In this document: piece by piece, positions 44,402 through 51,824 of the stretch
Layout: each line of letters begins with the position of its first letter
How positions within the stretch are numbered: the stretch's first letter is position 1
Assembly: GCA_910587065.1 (NCBI GenBank)
Contig: CAJUMA010000006.1
Location: 35,884 to 99,883 of the forward strand
Length of the DNA stretch: 64,000 nt
Reading direction: 5' to 3'
From: an uncultured Bacilli bacterium
GTDB taxonomy: Bacteria > Bacillota_I > Bacilli_A > RF39 > UBA660
Position numbers and translations under genes: made by a program
Notes under the pieces: model-generated
What the model was told of the DNA's origin: nothing
The model's database searches: none
Seen by the model: the letters and a program-made list of their open reading frames with translations, nothing else

Positions 44402-44778
44402 TTTTTAGCCTCCAAAGATAGAGAGTTTATTCTATTATCTATGTCTTTATCAAATAACCAGTCATACTCTTTATGAATATACTGAGTTATTTTCTTTTTC
44501 ATAATTTCCAACATTTTATCTGGATCTTTCATTGAATATAAGTTACAATGAATAGCTTTATATTTTAGAAACTCCCAGTCTTTAAAATAAATACTAACAT
44601 CTTCTGATTGAGAATAAAATTTTATTTCTTCTTTGTTTAAAGTTACAAGTGTTAGATCTTCATTATGCTTTAAACACATAAATCTATCTGTTTCTATCAT
44701 TAAATCATAATCTAGGGTAAATATATCATTTTCGCCATTAGATCTGATCTCAATACTGATATAATGTATTTTCTTCAT
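44398..44778 (-). CDS. Phage hypothetical protein
   Basis: About 126 residues from the ATG at 44778 (AGGAGG upstream). Mixed alpha/beta with D-I-F-T-L-D-Y-D-L-M-I-E-T-D near residue 17. Four-base overlap with the next gene. Not recognised. Confidence 0.65.
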   Translation of the reverse strand: MKKIHYISIEIRSNGENDIFTLDYDLMIETDRFMCLKHNEDLTLVTLNKEEIKFYSQSEDVSIYFKDWEFLKYKAIHCNLYSMKDPDKMLEIMKKKITQYIHKEYDWLFDKDIDNRINSLSLEAKK

Positions 44779-44789
44779 TTTTTTACCTC

Positions 44790-45140
44790 CTAGCAAAGGC
44801 CTATATCTTGAAACATTTTTAAGGCCTCTTGTTTCTTTCTATTTTCTTTTTGTTTTTTGATTACACGTTCTCGATATTCAATTCGTAATTTCATTAAATC
44901 AACCAATTTATTTAAAGTCTTTAATTTATACTCGTCGTCTTCTGTATCTGGGTTACCACCTATAGCATAAAGTAAAGTTGCTGCTGACTGTTTATAACTT
45001 ATCATTTCGCATAAACTGTCTGCTGCTATTTCTAATAACTTAAAATCATTACTTGTTAATACTTGTGTAAAAACATCTACTTGCTGTAATAAATCTTTTA
45101 TAACAATAGCTAAAGCTTCTATTTTGTCCTTTTCGTCCAT
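44790..45140 (-). CDS. Phage hypothetical protein
   Basis: About 116 residues from the ATG at 45140, chosen because GAGGTG precedes it and because the region further upstream is a structured noncoding element. Helical, with a Lys/Arg-rich end. Not recognised. Confidence 0.65.
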   Translation of the reverse strand: MDEKDKIEALAIVIKDLLQQVDVFTQVLTSNDFKLLEIAADSLCEMISYKQSAATLLYAIGGNPDTEDDEYKLKTLNKLVDLMKLRIEYRERVIKKQKENRKKQEALKMFQDIGLC

Positions 45141-45168
45141 TTCTGACACCTCATTTCTTACTATTACG

Positions 45169-45311
45169 AATTTTACATAATGACTTAATTCTGTTAAATT
45201 CACGAGCCACTATCTACTAGGGTAGTTTTACCCAGAAAATATAAGCATTTTCCCTATAATGGGAAGACGTTAGTTTTTTATCGAATTTACAACTTTTCAT
45301 TATGTAAAATT
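45169..45311. ncRNA. Candidate structured element (RNA or origin) with nested hairpins
   Basis: A perfect 15-bp inverted repeat (45169-45183 and 45297-45311) encloses an inner near-match (GTTAAATTC / GAATTTAC-AAC) and several small hairpins, including GGGTA/TACCC, GAAAAT/ATTTTC and TCCC/GGGA. It fills the gap between two early genes and codes for nothing visible. It could be a structured RNA or a replication origin. Confidence 0.45.
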
Positions 45312-45323
45312 GCTAGTGATTTT

Positions 45324-45590
45324 TTAAAAATAGAAATTTACAAGTGTATTTTCAACAGCTGATAAAGATATACAATGTAGATAGTTTATATCGGTATATT
45401 TTGCTTGTTTTATGACTTTTATTCTAAAATCGTGATCATTTATTCTTCTAATACAAAACTTATATTTTCCTTTTTTAAAAGAGTAGTAATTAGGATCTTT
45501 AGGATCAATATAACCATTAGTACATTTATGTTTATAAAAGAAATCACTCATTAAATACCATAAGTCAGTACAATTATCTAAAACTCCCAT
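45324..45590 (-). CDS. Phage hypothetical protein
   Basis: An 88-residue protein rich in Tyr, Lys and Asn with Y-K-F-C-I-R-R-I and three cysteines. It ends just before the structured element. No family recognised. Confidence 0.6.
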   Translation of the reverse strand: MGVLDNCTDLWYLMSDFFYKHKCTNGYIDPKDPNYYSFKKGKYKFCIRRINDHDFRIKVIKQAKYTDINYLHCISLSAVENTLVNFYF

Positions 45591-45591
45591 A

Positions 45592-45867
45592 TTAGCCCTC
45601 GATTACTTCATAACTAAGCTCTCGAATATGGTTACATATTGTTTTAAAAGTATAATCTTCTGTGTCCCAACTACCAGAAGCGATAATGTCATATATCTTT
45701 TTTTGTTCTTTTGGATCTGATGTGTATTTATCTAATATTCGATAAACAGCTCTTTCTTTATTTCTAACTACACGATAATCTACATAGTCGCTGTCTTCTT
45801 CTTCAAAAATACCCATGTATAAGTGTTGGATCTTTGCTATATCTCTAAACATAATTTTTTTAGTCAT
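45592..45867 (-). CDS. Phage hypothetical protein
   Basis: About 91 residues from the ATG at 45867 (AGGTG upstream). Helical and charged. It overlaps the upstream gene by 8 bp. Not recognised. Confidence 0.6.
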   Translation of the reverse strand: MTKKIMFRDIAKIQHLYMGIFEEEDSDYVDYRVVRNKERAVYRILDKYTSDPKEQKKIYDIIASGSWDTEDYTFKTICNHIRELSYEVIEG

Positions 45868-46144
45868 GATATACACCTTTTGTTTTACTAATTGATCCAG
45901 CGTTTAAAGTTGCTACAGCTTCGAACATTTTATCTGGACTACTACCGAGATCTATACCTATTGTAATCGCATAATCTCCAACAACGACACGTTCCTTTGT
46001 TATTGTATTTTCACAATATATATAATTGTTTTCTACATAAAATTTTAAATAACCATATTTTACTTGATTAAATATGTTTACAACATCACTATATTGTTTA
46101 TTATGATGTTCTTTTGGATCTACTAATTTTAAATTTTCTTCCAT
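45860..46144 (-). CDS. Phage hypothetical protein
   Basis: A 94-residue protein with a beta-rich middle (Y-G-Y-L-K-F-Y-V-E-N-N-Y-I-Y) and G-I-D-L-G-S-S-P. SD AGGAGGT. It directly follows the PAPS-reductase-like gene in the operon. Function unknown. Confidence 0.6.
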   Translation of the reverse strand: MEENLKLVDPKEHHNKQYSDVVNIFNQVKYGYLKFYVENNYIYCENTITKERVVVGDYAITIGIDLGSSPDKMFEAVATLNAGSISKTKGVYHD

Positions 46145-46155
46145 AATGATACCTC

Positions 46156-46896
46156 CTAACTTTCTAAATCAAATATTGAAAGTTGTTTTTTCTCATTTTT
46201 AAATCTTTGCTCTAACTGTGATAATGTCATATTAGGTTTAAATGTATTATGACTATCTTTTTCGAGATCCTTTAACTTATTCCATAGTTCGGGGTAATTT
46301 CGATAAAGATTTTTTAATTGGTTTATACTTTGCTTAACGTAAAACCAACAACCGCCTCGAAATGAAGTATCATATATTGGACTTAATAAATCATTTTCCT
46401 TACATATTTCCATAGCTTCATGTTCTGTTATCTTCAAATCGAAAAGTGGGGCGATATGTGTATCATGGTTTAATCTTGCGTATCTTTCTGGCTCGTCGTA
46501 TGCTATACCGACATATTGAATAACTGGCTCATTAAATTTTTTTAAATAATCTCTTATTGGATCCATTTTTAGCCTAGAGTTACACCAAGCACCTATAACA
46601 TAGGGAAAACCGTAATTATCTCCAATATGATTACCTCTTTGCTTAATAGTATAAAATTGTTCTTTAAAGGTAATTTTAGATTTAACATCTTTTACTTCTA
46701 TGTTATATTTTTCTTTTAGTATTTTTTTGGCTTTAGGTATAAATTCTTTCATAAGTGGCATTTCGCCAGAATAAGGCTCGTTATCAAACCTTATGTCTAC
46801 ATAGAATACTTCGTCAAGAGGTAAGTTTAATTCTTTGATCTTAATTAACATGGCTAAACTATCTTTTCCAAAAGATATACTAGCTATATACTTCAT
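46156..46896 (-). CDS. Phosphoadenosine-phosphosulfate-reductase-family protein (phage)
   Basis: A 246-residue N-type ATP pyrophosphatase domain. The PP-loop is S-F-G-K-D-S-L-A-M at 8-16, and Y-V-G-I-A-Y-D-E-P-E-R follows near 135. Such phage proteins are common in Bacillota but seldom characterised; relatives include CysH, DndC and tRNA- or DNA-thiolation enzymes. C-terminal cysteines are few (one in G-G-C-W-F), so true sulfate reduction is unlikely. A role in nucleic-acid modification or host defence evasion is inferred only. Confidence 0.85.
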   Translation of the reverse strand: MKYIASISFGKDSLAMLIKIKELNLPLDEVFYVDIRFDNEPYSGEMPLMKEFIPKAKKILKEKYNIEVKDVKSKITFKEQFYTIKQRGNHIGDNYGFPYVIGAWCNSRLKMDPIRDYLKKFNEPVIQYVGIAYDEPERYARLNHDTHIAPLFDLKITEHEAMEICKENDLLSPIYDTSFRGGCWFYVKQSINQLKNLYRNYPELWNKLKDLEKDSHNTFKPNMTLSQLEQRFKNEKKQLSIFDLES

Positions 46897-46898
46897 AG

Positions 46899-47540
46899 TT
46901 AGCCGCCTAAGTAGAAGCCTTTTCTTTTTTCTTCCTTATCGTCAGCCTCCCAACAGATATAAATTAGGGTAACTCTTTCGCTAGAGTGATTTAACATCTC
47001 TGATAGTCCGATAAGATCTCCTGTTTGTTCGTAATATGTACGAGCAAAATACTTACGCAAAGAGTGGCAGCCTACAACATAATTGATTTTAACTTCATTA
47101 GCTAATTGTTTTATAATCTGCCATGCTCTTTGACGTGTTATAGGTTTATTAACACCTTTACGACTCTTAAACAAATATTCTCCTTCGACTAACTCGAATT
47201 TATTTATATATTCTTCAATATCTTTAGCTAGCGAAGGGTGTAGTTCAAATGTCTGTTCTTTTCCAGTCTTAAACTCTCGTGTATAAATACCGCCGTTTTT
47301 AAAATTGTCTGTTTTTAATTGTAACTCGTCCTCTATACGAAAAGCTAAGTTTCTACCTAGATGTAATATCATATAATTTCTATACCATAAGTAATATTGT
47401 TCCTGGTCCTCTTTTGTTTCAGTTTCGGCCATACGCTTTTTACAGTTTACGATCATATTATCAATATCTGGCTTTTTAAATGGCCTAACTGTTTTACGTC
47501 CGAATTTTACTCTAAAATATCTAGGTTTAGATTTAGACAT
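46899..47540 (-). CDS. Tyrosine recombinase (phage-internal)
   Basis: A 213-residue protein. The catalytic set is partly visible: G-C-H-S-L-R-K-Y-F-A near 155 (H-x-x-R), L-N-H-S-S near 183, and a Tyr in T-L-I-Y-I near 192. An upstream Arg lies in the F-R-I-E-D segment near 68. It lacks a separate arm-binding domain, so it is a small XerC/integrase-like protein. Since integration is explained by the serine recombinase, this one may resolve multimers or act in early regulation. SD AGGAG. Confidence 0.85.
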   Translation of the reverse strand: MSKSKPRYFRVKFGRKTVRPFKKPDIDNMIVNCKKRMAETETKEDQEQYYLWYRNYMILHLGRNLAFRIEDELQLKTDNFKNGGIYTREFKTGKEQTFELHPSLAKDIEEYINKFELVEGEYLFKSRKGVNKPITRQRAWQIIKQLANEVKINYVVGCHSLRKYFARTYYEQTGDLIGLSEMLNHSSERVTLIYICWEADDKEEKRKGFYLGG

Positions 47541-47544
47541 AAGA

Positions 47545-47886
47545 TCACTCCTTTGTTATAAGATCCTCCGAGTTCTTTTCTAATTGAGTGATAGTTTTTT
47601 CGACATCTTTAAGAGCACTATAGTAACCAGCTGCGATAGTATCGTCTGTAGTTGGTTTTTCATTTTTACCATAGTTACTTTTAATAATATTTTGTTGTTT
47701 TTTTACATAATCTTTAGTAGACTGATTTATAAATATAAGTCTAAGTTCACGTTTATTGTGGATCTCAATACCTTTTTTATAATCGTCTATCAAAGTGTCT
47801 TTACTTTTTAAAGTATCGTGATAAGCTATATAAACGATTATTGTTCCAATAAGTACACCAAAGATTAAACAAATAATATTACTCAT
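47545..47886 (-). CDS. Phage membrane-anchored hypothetical protein
   Basis: A 113-residue protein with one N-terminal membrane segment (about 4-22) and a long charged helical remainder. SD GAGGG. It overlaps the next upstream gene by 8 bp. The layout resembles small phage membrane or spanin-like proteins, but position in the early region argues against lysis. Confidence 0.65.
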   Translation of the reverse strand: MSNIICLIFGVLIGTIIVYIAYHDTLKSKDTLIDDYKKGIEIHNKRELRLIFINQSTKDYVKKQQNIIKSNYGKNEKPTTDDTIAAGYYSALKDVEKTITQLEKNSEDLITKE

Positions 47887-48241
47887 AATATTCGCCCTCG
47901 ATTTCTCCAGTATATTTATCTACATTATCGTAATAAAACTTCTCGTACCAGCTTTCGGTCTCTTGACAAGTAATAAATAGCTCATATACTTCTTGACTCC
48001 ACATTTCGAGTCTATTATAGTCTGACTGTAATTCTTCGTATTTAGCCTCTAACTTATCGTATTTTTCTTTTTGTTCTGTAGCTACGTCTAAAGTTTCATT
48101 TACTAAAGCTGTAGAAATTACTCCAAATAAGAAGCCACAAAAGGTAAAGCAAACTAACGAGATCATGACTATTGACTTAAATTCGTCTGTTAATGTATAA
48201 TCTATAAATTGTTTGATATGTTTTTTAATTTTTAACTTCAT
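47879..48241 (-). CDS. Phage membrane-anchored hypothetical protein
   Basis: About 120 residues from the ATG at 48241 (GGAGGA upstream). A membrane segment at about 22-42 is followed by a coiled coil (E-Q-K-E-K-Y-D-K-L-E-A-K-Y-E-E-L). Function unknown; it may form a complex with the membrane protein encoded next. Confidence 0.65.
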   Translation of the reverse strand: MKLKIKKHIKQFIDYTLTDEFKSIVMISLVCFTFCGFLFGVISTALVNETLDVATEQKEKYDKLEAKYEELQSDYNRLEMWSQEVYELFITCQETESWYEKFYYDNVDKYTGEIEGEYYE

Positions 48242-48773
48242 ATTTCCTCCGTTTTTTCTCCCAAACAAATGGCTCGAAAACCATATCGAAGTAATCGTCT
48301 TCCCACATAAGAATAAACATAGGCTTTTTAACTTTATTATTACAATAGGACATAACTGTTTGATATGAAATATACAAGTCTTTAGCAGCTTTACGAGCAG
48401 AAGGCCAGTCTCTTATTATTTCGTCGCCTTTTACTTCGACTACACGCTGCGACTTAGATATATGGCCTGTACGTTTTCCCAACTCTTTTAAAGTTACAAT
48501 TTCTAAATTTCGATAATAATTATCGCTTTCGTTTTTATTTTTATGATAAACACGATCTTCTTTAGATAATTGTTTTATAAAAGCATTAGCCACTAATCTA
48601 GCGCAATTCATATCTTTATCTTTTATTTTTACCTGGAATAGATTACCTTTACGAAATGGTGTTAAATACCTGTAACCATTTTTAGGGTTTTTCTTTCTAA
48701 ATCTTCCGTAGTTTGATACCTGGTAACGAGGATCATACTCGATAGATTTCCATATTTCATTAGCAATTATCAT
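48225..48773 (-). CDS. NUMOD4/HNH homing-endonuclease-like protein
   Basis: A 182-residue protein. It begins with the NUMOD4 motif (I-W-K-S-I-E-Y-D-P-R-Y-Q-V-S-N-Y-G-R), carries a reduced HNH region (A-R-L-V-A-N-A-F, V-Y-H-K-N, L-E-I-V-T), and ends with a NUMOD1-like helix-turn-helix (S-A-R-K-A-A-K-D-L-Y-I-S-Y-Q-T-V). Free-standing versions are selfish endonucleases common in phages. Confidence 0.9.
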   Translation of the reverse strand: MIIANEIWKSIEYDPRYQVSNYGRFRKKNPKNGYRYLTPFRKGNLFQVKIKDKDMNCARLVANAFIKQLSKEDRVYHKNKNESDNYYRNLEIVTLKELGKRTGHISKSQRVVEVKGDEIIRDWPSARKAAKDLYISYQTVMSYCNNKVKKPMFILMWEDDYFDMVFEPFVWEKKRRKYEVKN

Positions 48774-49014
48774 ATTCTGTTAAGATAGCGTCCTCAAATA
48801 ACTTTCTACAGTCTGCGTTAAGTGGGTGTGCTATATCTTTGTATGATCCGTCTGGCATTTTTTGACTAGGCATAGCTAGAAATAATTTCTCGTCGCCTTT
48901 AATAATCTTAATATCTTCAATAATAAACACTTTATCTATTACCGCCGTAGCTACTCCTACTAAACGTGAATTTTTTTCTTCTATTTTTTTAACTTTAACA
49001 CTTGTTATTCTCAT
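48760..49014 (-). CDS. spoVG: SpoVG-family regulator encoded by the phage
   Basis: An 84-residue protein with clear SpoVG signatures: start M-R-I-T-S-V-K-V-K-K, middle F-L-A-M-P-S-Q-K-M-P-D-G, and end D-I-A-H-P-L-N-A-D-C-R. SpoVG binds nucleic acid and affects sporulation, septation and virulence genes in Bacillota. A phage copy inside an element that interrupts a sporulation gene is suggestive. SD AGGAGG. It overlaps the next gene by 14 bp. Confidence 0.93.
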   Translation of the reverse strand: MRITSVKVKKIEEKNSRLVGVATAVIDKVFIIEDIKIIKGDEKLFLAMPSQKMPDGSYKDIAHPLNADCRKLFEDAILTEYDNC

Positions 49015-49030
49015 AATATAATTTCCTCCT

Positions 49031-49732
49031 TTACGTGTCTAAGTCTTCGTTTAACCAGTCATAATCAATAAGCTCTATATCTGGGTTTTTACCCATAGAC
49101 TCTAATTCTTTTATGACTTCTTCTTTTCTTTGTTCTAGTTTTTTATTCCACTCGCTAAATGTTTCATGAGGGTGGGAAAATTTAAAACTAGGCGAGTCCT
49201 TATTCTTACATAAATTCTTTTTCATACAGTAGAAACAAGACTCTTCTTTGTATTCACTTCCTAAATGACAAGTGATTTCTTTCGCGTGCGCGCTTTTATT
49301 ACACACACTTTTTTTATTATCAATATCATTATCAATACCAATATCAATATCATTTTCAATATCAATTTCCATATCAATATCAATAAGGTTGTTTCCTAAA
49401 CCGTTCGGTTGTTCTGGGTTATCTTTTAAACCGTTCGGTTGTTTTTTGGCCGCGTTTTTATTTCCTTTAGGCGCTCCGCCTTTAGATCCATTTACTTTAT
49501 TAGTTTTGCATTTTTCCTGGTATCTTGCTTTCTCAATATCAATAGTCGCTTTCATAAAACTAAAAGCCATATTTAAGACTCTTTCTTCATTGGAGTATTG
49601 AGGTAAAACACCATTTTCTACATAATTGTTTACGTCTCTAATAAGTCGACCTAATTCAGCGTCTGTTAATAACTTAAAATGCTCGTTATAGGTACTATGC
49701 ATTATATAGTTATTATCTTTAACATTTTTCAT
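49031..49732 (-). CDS. DUF6291-like phage protein with low-complexity linker
   Basis: A 233-residue protein. The N-terminal 75 residues (F-K-L-L-T-D-A-E-L-G-R-L-I-R and F-S-F-M-K-A-T-I-D) match the domain placed in phage replication regions. A basic K-G-N-K-N-A-A-K-K segment and a duplicated K-Q-P-N-G-L follow, then an Ile/Asp-rich repeat coded by a short tandem repeat (49315-49392), then a Cys-rich stretch. It may be a replication organiser. SD GGAGG. Confidence 0.7.
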   Translation of the reverse strand: MKNVKDNNYIMHSTYNEHFKLLTDAELGRLIRDVNNYVENGVLPQYSNEERVLNMAFSFMKATIDIEKARYQEKCKTNKVNGSKGGAPKGNKNAAKKQPNGLKDNPEQPNGLGNNLIDIDMEIDIENDIDIGIDNDIDNKKSVCNKSAHAKEITCHLGSEYKEESCFYCMKKNLCKNKDSPSFKFSHPHETFSEWNKKLEQRKEEVIKELESMGKNPDIELIDYDWLNEDLDT

Positions 49733-49756
49733 GCTTTACCTCCAATCGTCCATATT

Positions 49757-49858
49757 TTGACTTTACCCCCTAAATATGGTACAATTAGAGAGTAAATTAG
49801 TAGAAAGTTTACATTTTGATTTATGAGTTAGTCTACAACTTATAAATCTTTTTTTATT
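49757..49858 (+). ncRNA. Candidate small RNA, antisense to the early operon direction
   Basis: Promoter TTGACT (49757-49762), 17-bp spacer, TACAAT (49780-49785), then about 60-65 nt with a small GTAAA/TTTAC hairpin and an intrinsic terminator: GATTTATGAGTT / AACTTATAAATC (11 of 12 paired, 7-nt loop, 49818-49848) followed by seven T. It fills the 147-bp gap between two early genes and runs against them. Confidence 0.6.
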
Positions 49859-49879
49859 AGATCTTACATACATATTTTT

Positions 49880-50077
49880 TTACTTACCTAAGGAATATTG
49901 TCTTATATCATAATAAGAGCAAGTATAGCCACGGTCTTGATCGCATTGTCTTGCTAATTCCTCAAAGTCGTCGACTCCTTTCTTGATTATTAGACCTAGT
50001 ATTAAACCAATAATAATGGTTAATAATATTGTTAGGGTAACTCTTACCCAAGTTTTAAGTTTACGTTTTTTTCTCAT
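49880..50077 (-). CDS. Small phage membrane protein
   Basis: A 65-residue protein: basic start (M-R-K-K-R-K-L-K), one membrane segment (about 11-32) and a short tail with two cysteines. SD AAGGAG. Position early in the lytic transcript suggests a host-interaction or superinfection role, but nothing proves it. Confidence 0.7.
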   Translation of the reverse strand: MRKKRKLKTWVRVTLTILLTIIIGLILGLIIKKGVDDFEELARQCDQDRGYTCSYYDIRQYSLGK

Positions 50078-50122
50078 GATAGTTTCTCCTTCTTTTTTTA
50101 GAGCTTGTCCTACTAGGGAAAG

Positions 50123-50365
50123 TTAAATAAATTTATTTTCTGGACTTTCCTTTAACTGACGAATTTGTTTAGGAGTATAAAACCATTTAGAAGTATCAAC
50201 TCCGCGTTTTTCAGCTTTATGTGCTATATCATTTACAACGTCATAAATTTTAGTTAAGCGTCTTTTTACTTGATCCTCTGTTGGAATAGACTCGATACAA
50301 ACTCTAATTTGAGTTTTACCTAGAGTAAGCTCTTTAATTGTGTGATAGCTTTCTGTATTTTCCAT
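50123..50365 (-). CDS. Phage early hypothetical protein
   Basis: An 80-residue protein with GAGGTG upstream. Mixed alpha/beta, with V-K-R-R-L-T-K-I-Y-D-V-V near the middle. It is the second gene after the Cro-like regulator. Not recognised. Confidence 0.65.
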   Translation of the reverse strand: MENTESYHTIKELTLGKTQIRVCIESIPTEDQVKRRLTKIYDVVNDIAHKAEKRGVDTSKWFYTPKQIRQLKESPENKFI

Positions 50366-50389
50366 TTCAACACCTCATTAAATTTTATG

Positions 50390-50653
50390 TTAATTAGTGT
50401 TTGATATTTCGGTTGGTGCCGCATTCTGCTTATTCGCATTGATACTCTTAAAAAAAATATAAAAGTCAATTCCATAGGAACATAAAATTTTAAATAGAAT
50501 ATCAATATTCATATTAACTTGGTTGTTTTCATATCTACATATGGTATCTTTATTAACACCACTTTTAGAAGATACATCTTCCAAGCTCAAATTAAGGCCT
50601 GCTCTTATTTTTCTTAGCTCTGCTGCTATTTCTTCTTTAATTTGAATATTCAC
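50390..50653 (-). CDS. Cro-like HTH regulator
   Basis: An 87-residue protein from a GTG start at 50653, chosen because AGGAGG lies 6 bases upstream; the upstream ATG lies inside the promoter region. HTH_3 motif: L-R-K-I-R-A-G-L-N-L-S-L-E-D-V-S-S-K-S-G-type helix-turn-helix. It is the first gene of the rightward-like lytic transcript (minus strand). Its own 3' end contains a third operator-like sequence (50427-50438). Confidence 0.85.
   Translation of the reverse strand: MNIQIKEEIAAELRKIRAGLNLSLEDVSSKSGVNKDTICRYENNQVNMNIDILFKILCSYGIDFYIFFKSINANKQNAAPTEISNTN
50427..50438. promoter_or_regulatory. Operator-like 12-mer inside the Cro-like gene
   Basis: TGCTTATTCGCA, identical to the copy at 50685-50696 in the lytic promoter. 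Being inside a coding region about 250 bp away, it could support repressor looping. Confidence 0.55.
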
Positions 50654-50675
50654 TTTATCCCTCCTAACTGTAACC

Positions 50676-50704
50676 ATTATATAATGCTTATTCGCAGAAG
50701 TCAA
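50676..50704 (-). promoter_or_regulatory. Lytic promoter (PR-like) with embedded operator
   Basis: Minus-strand TTGACT (50699-50704) and TATAAT (50676-50681) with a 17-bp spacer. The spacer contains the operator 12-mer TGCTTATTCGCA at 50685-50696, so a bound repressor would block polymerase. Confidence 0.85.
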
Positions 50705-50713
50705 TATGAAAAA

Positions 50714-50725
50714 TGCTTTTTCGCA
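50714..50725. promoter_or_regulatory. Operator-like 12-mer between the divergent promoters
   Basis: TGCTTTTTCGCA, one base different from the operator in the lytic promoter, with start points 29 bp apart. It lies just upstream of the repressor promoter -35. Confidence 0.75.
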
Positions 50726-50734
50726 TAATTTTTA

Positions 50735-50763
50735 TTTACTTTACATTTAAAAAGTATTATAAT
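50735..50763 (+). promoter_or_regulatory. Repressor promoter (PRM-like)
   Basis: TTTACT (50735-50740) and TATAAT (50758-50763) with a 17-bp spacer, then AGGAGG and the repressor ATG at 50783. Confidence 0.85.
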
Positions 50764-50782
50764 TACTTGTAGGAGGGACATT

Positions 50783-51169
50783 ATGAAAAATTATTTTTCT
50801 AAAAATTTAAAGTTTTTAAGAGAGCAAAAAAGGTTATCTCAAAATAAATTAGGAGAACTCGCAAACGTAAATCAAACAACTATTGCTAGGTGGGAAAATG
50901 AAGAAATGGCTCCGAGTATTGATAATGTTATAGAATTATCAAAAATATTTAATATTGATTTAGCTGATCTTTTAGGAAGAGATTTACAACTTAATGAAGA
51001 TAGAAAACAATTAACAGAAAAAGAAGAAATGGAAATGTTAAAAAATACATTAAAGAAAAAAGGCTTTTTAGACGAAAACGAAGAATTAAGTGAAGAAAAT
51101 TTTAATACTTTAATTGAGTTTGCGAAAGCTAATAAACAATTTATTATGAAAGATCATGATAATAAATAG
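50783..51169 (+). CDS. CI-like phage repressor (HTH_3)
   Basis: A 128-residue protein. The N-terminal HTH_3 domain has L-R-E-Q-K-R-L-S-Q-N-K-L-G-E-L-A, then Q-T-T-I-A-R-W-E-N. The C-terminal part is short and helical, without a LexA/S24 peptidase, so induction would not use RecA-driven self-cleavage. It is divergent from the Cro-like gene, with operators between them, and probably maintains lysogeny. Confidence 0.88.
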   Translation: MKNYFSKNLKFLREQKRLSQNKLGELANVNQTTIARWENEEMAPSIDNVIELSKIFNIDLADLLGRDLQLNEDRKQLTEKEEMEMLKNTLKKKGFLDENEELSEENFNTLIEFAKANKQFIMKDHDNK

Positions 51170-51195
51170 AATATTTCTTAAATGAAATATTCTAT
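51166..51195 (+). terminator. Perfect hairpin after the repressor gene
   Basis: A 12-bp perfect inverted repeat ATAGAATATTTC / GAAATATTCTAT with a 6-nt loop starts at the repressor stop. No strong T run follows, so it is a weak terminator or RNA 3'-end stabiliser. Confidence 0.55.
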
Positions 51196-51264
51196 AAATA
51201 ATATATATAAGTTTATATCTATATCATTTGTTTTTAAATCATTATATATTATTTCAGTTATCAT
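51178..51264 (-). CDS. Possible 28-residue peptide, uncertain
   Basis: A minus-strand ATG at 51264 is preceded by a strong GAGGAGGGGG. The 28-residue frame is hydrophobic/acidic (M-I-T-E-I-I-Y-N-D ... F-I-E-Y-F-I) and runs into the hairpin after the repressor. It could be a small toxin-like or regulatory peptide or chance. Confidence 0.25.
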   Translation of the reverse strand: MITEIIYNDLKTNDIDINLYILFIEYFI

Positions 51265-51343
51265 GTAACCCCCTCCTCGAGGAAGTATTATAAAAGGAAA
51301 TGTACTATTTTACCATTTTTTACCATTAGAAAGGAGTTAAAAG

Positions 51344-51820
51344 ATGTTTAATTTATTTAAAAGAAAATCAATCGAAAAATTACCATTACAGCTAATAAGT
51401 GTAAAAAGCAATAAAAAAGACTTTTCATATTATAAAGGTAAATTTGTATCTATAGAAGTCAATGACAATGTCGAAGGTTATTATTTTACCGTTTACGATA
51501 GAAGTAAAGGTACATATATTAGAATTACAAATAAAGTTGATAAAAAATACTTCGACATTTGTAGTAAATATGATTATGGTCTTATTTATGATTATGACGG
51601 AGAAAATTATACTATTGCTGTAATATGTAGAAAAGGCTTTTTAAAAGTTTATGATATTGAATTATTACAGAATTTCAATAATGGAGAGTCATTTATTATT
51701 GAAGAAAACAATTTAATAAATAATAATAAAGTTGTTGGAAAAATAAAAAATGATTTAAAAGAAAAAGTATCTATGAATTGTTTAGAAGACAATAAACTTA
51801 TATGTTTTATAAGTAAATAA
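51344..51820 (+). CDS. Phage hypothetical protein in the lysogeny region
   Basis: A 158-residue soluble protein with AAAGGAG upstream. Beta-rich, with Y-Y-F-T-V-Y-D-R-S-K-G-T-Y-I-R near residue 48. Between the repressor and integrase genes on the lysogenic strand, so it is likely expressed in the prophage state, perhaps as an exclusion or accessory gene. A direct repeat TTTTACCATT lies just before it. No family recognised. Confidence 0.65.
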   Translation: MFNLFKRKSIEKLPLQLISVKSNKKDFSYYKGKFVSIEVNDNVEGYYFTVYDRSKGTYIRITNKVDKKYFDICSKYDYGLIYDYDGENYTIAVICRKGFLKVYDIELLQNFNNGESFIIEENNLINNNKVVGKIKNDLKEKVSMNCLEDNKLICFISK

Positions 51821-51824
51821 AAAA

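Noticed and set aside
50390..50704. Longer version of the Cro-like protein from an upstream ATG
   Set aside because: That start lies within the promoter -10/-35 region; the GTG at 50653 has an ideal ribosome binding site.
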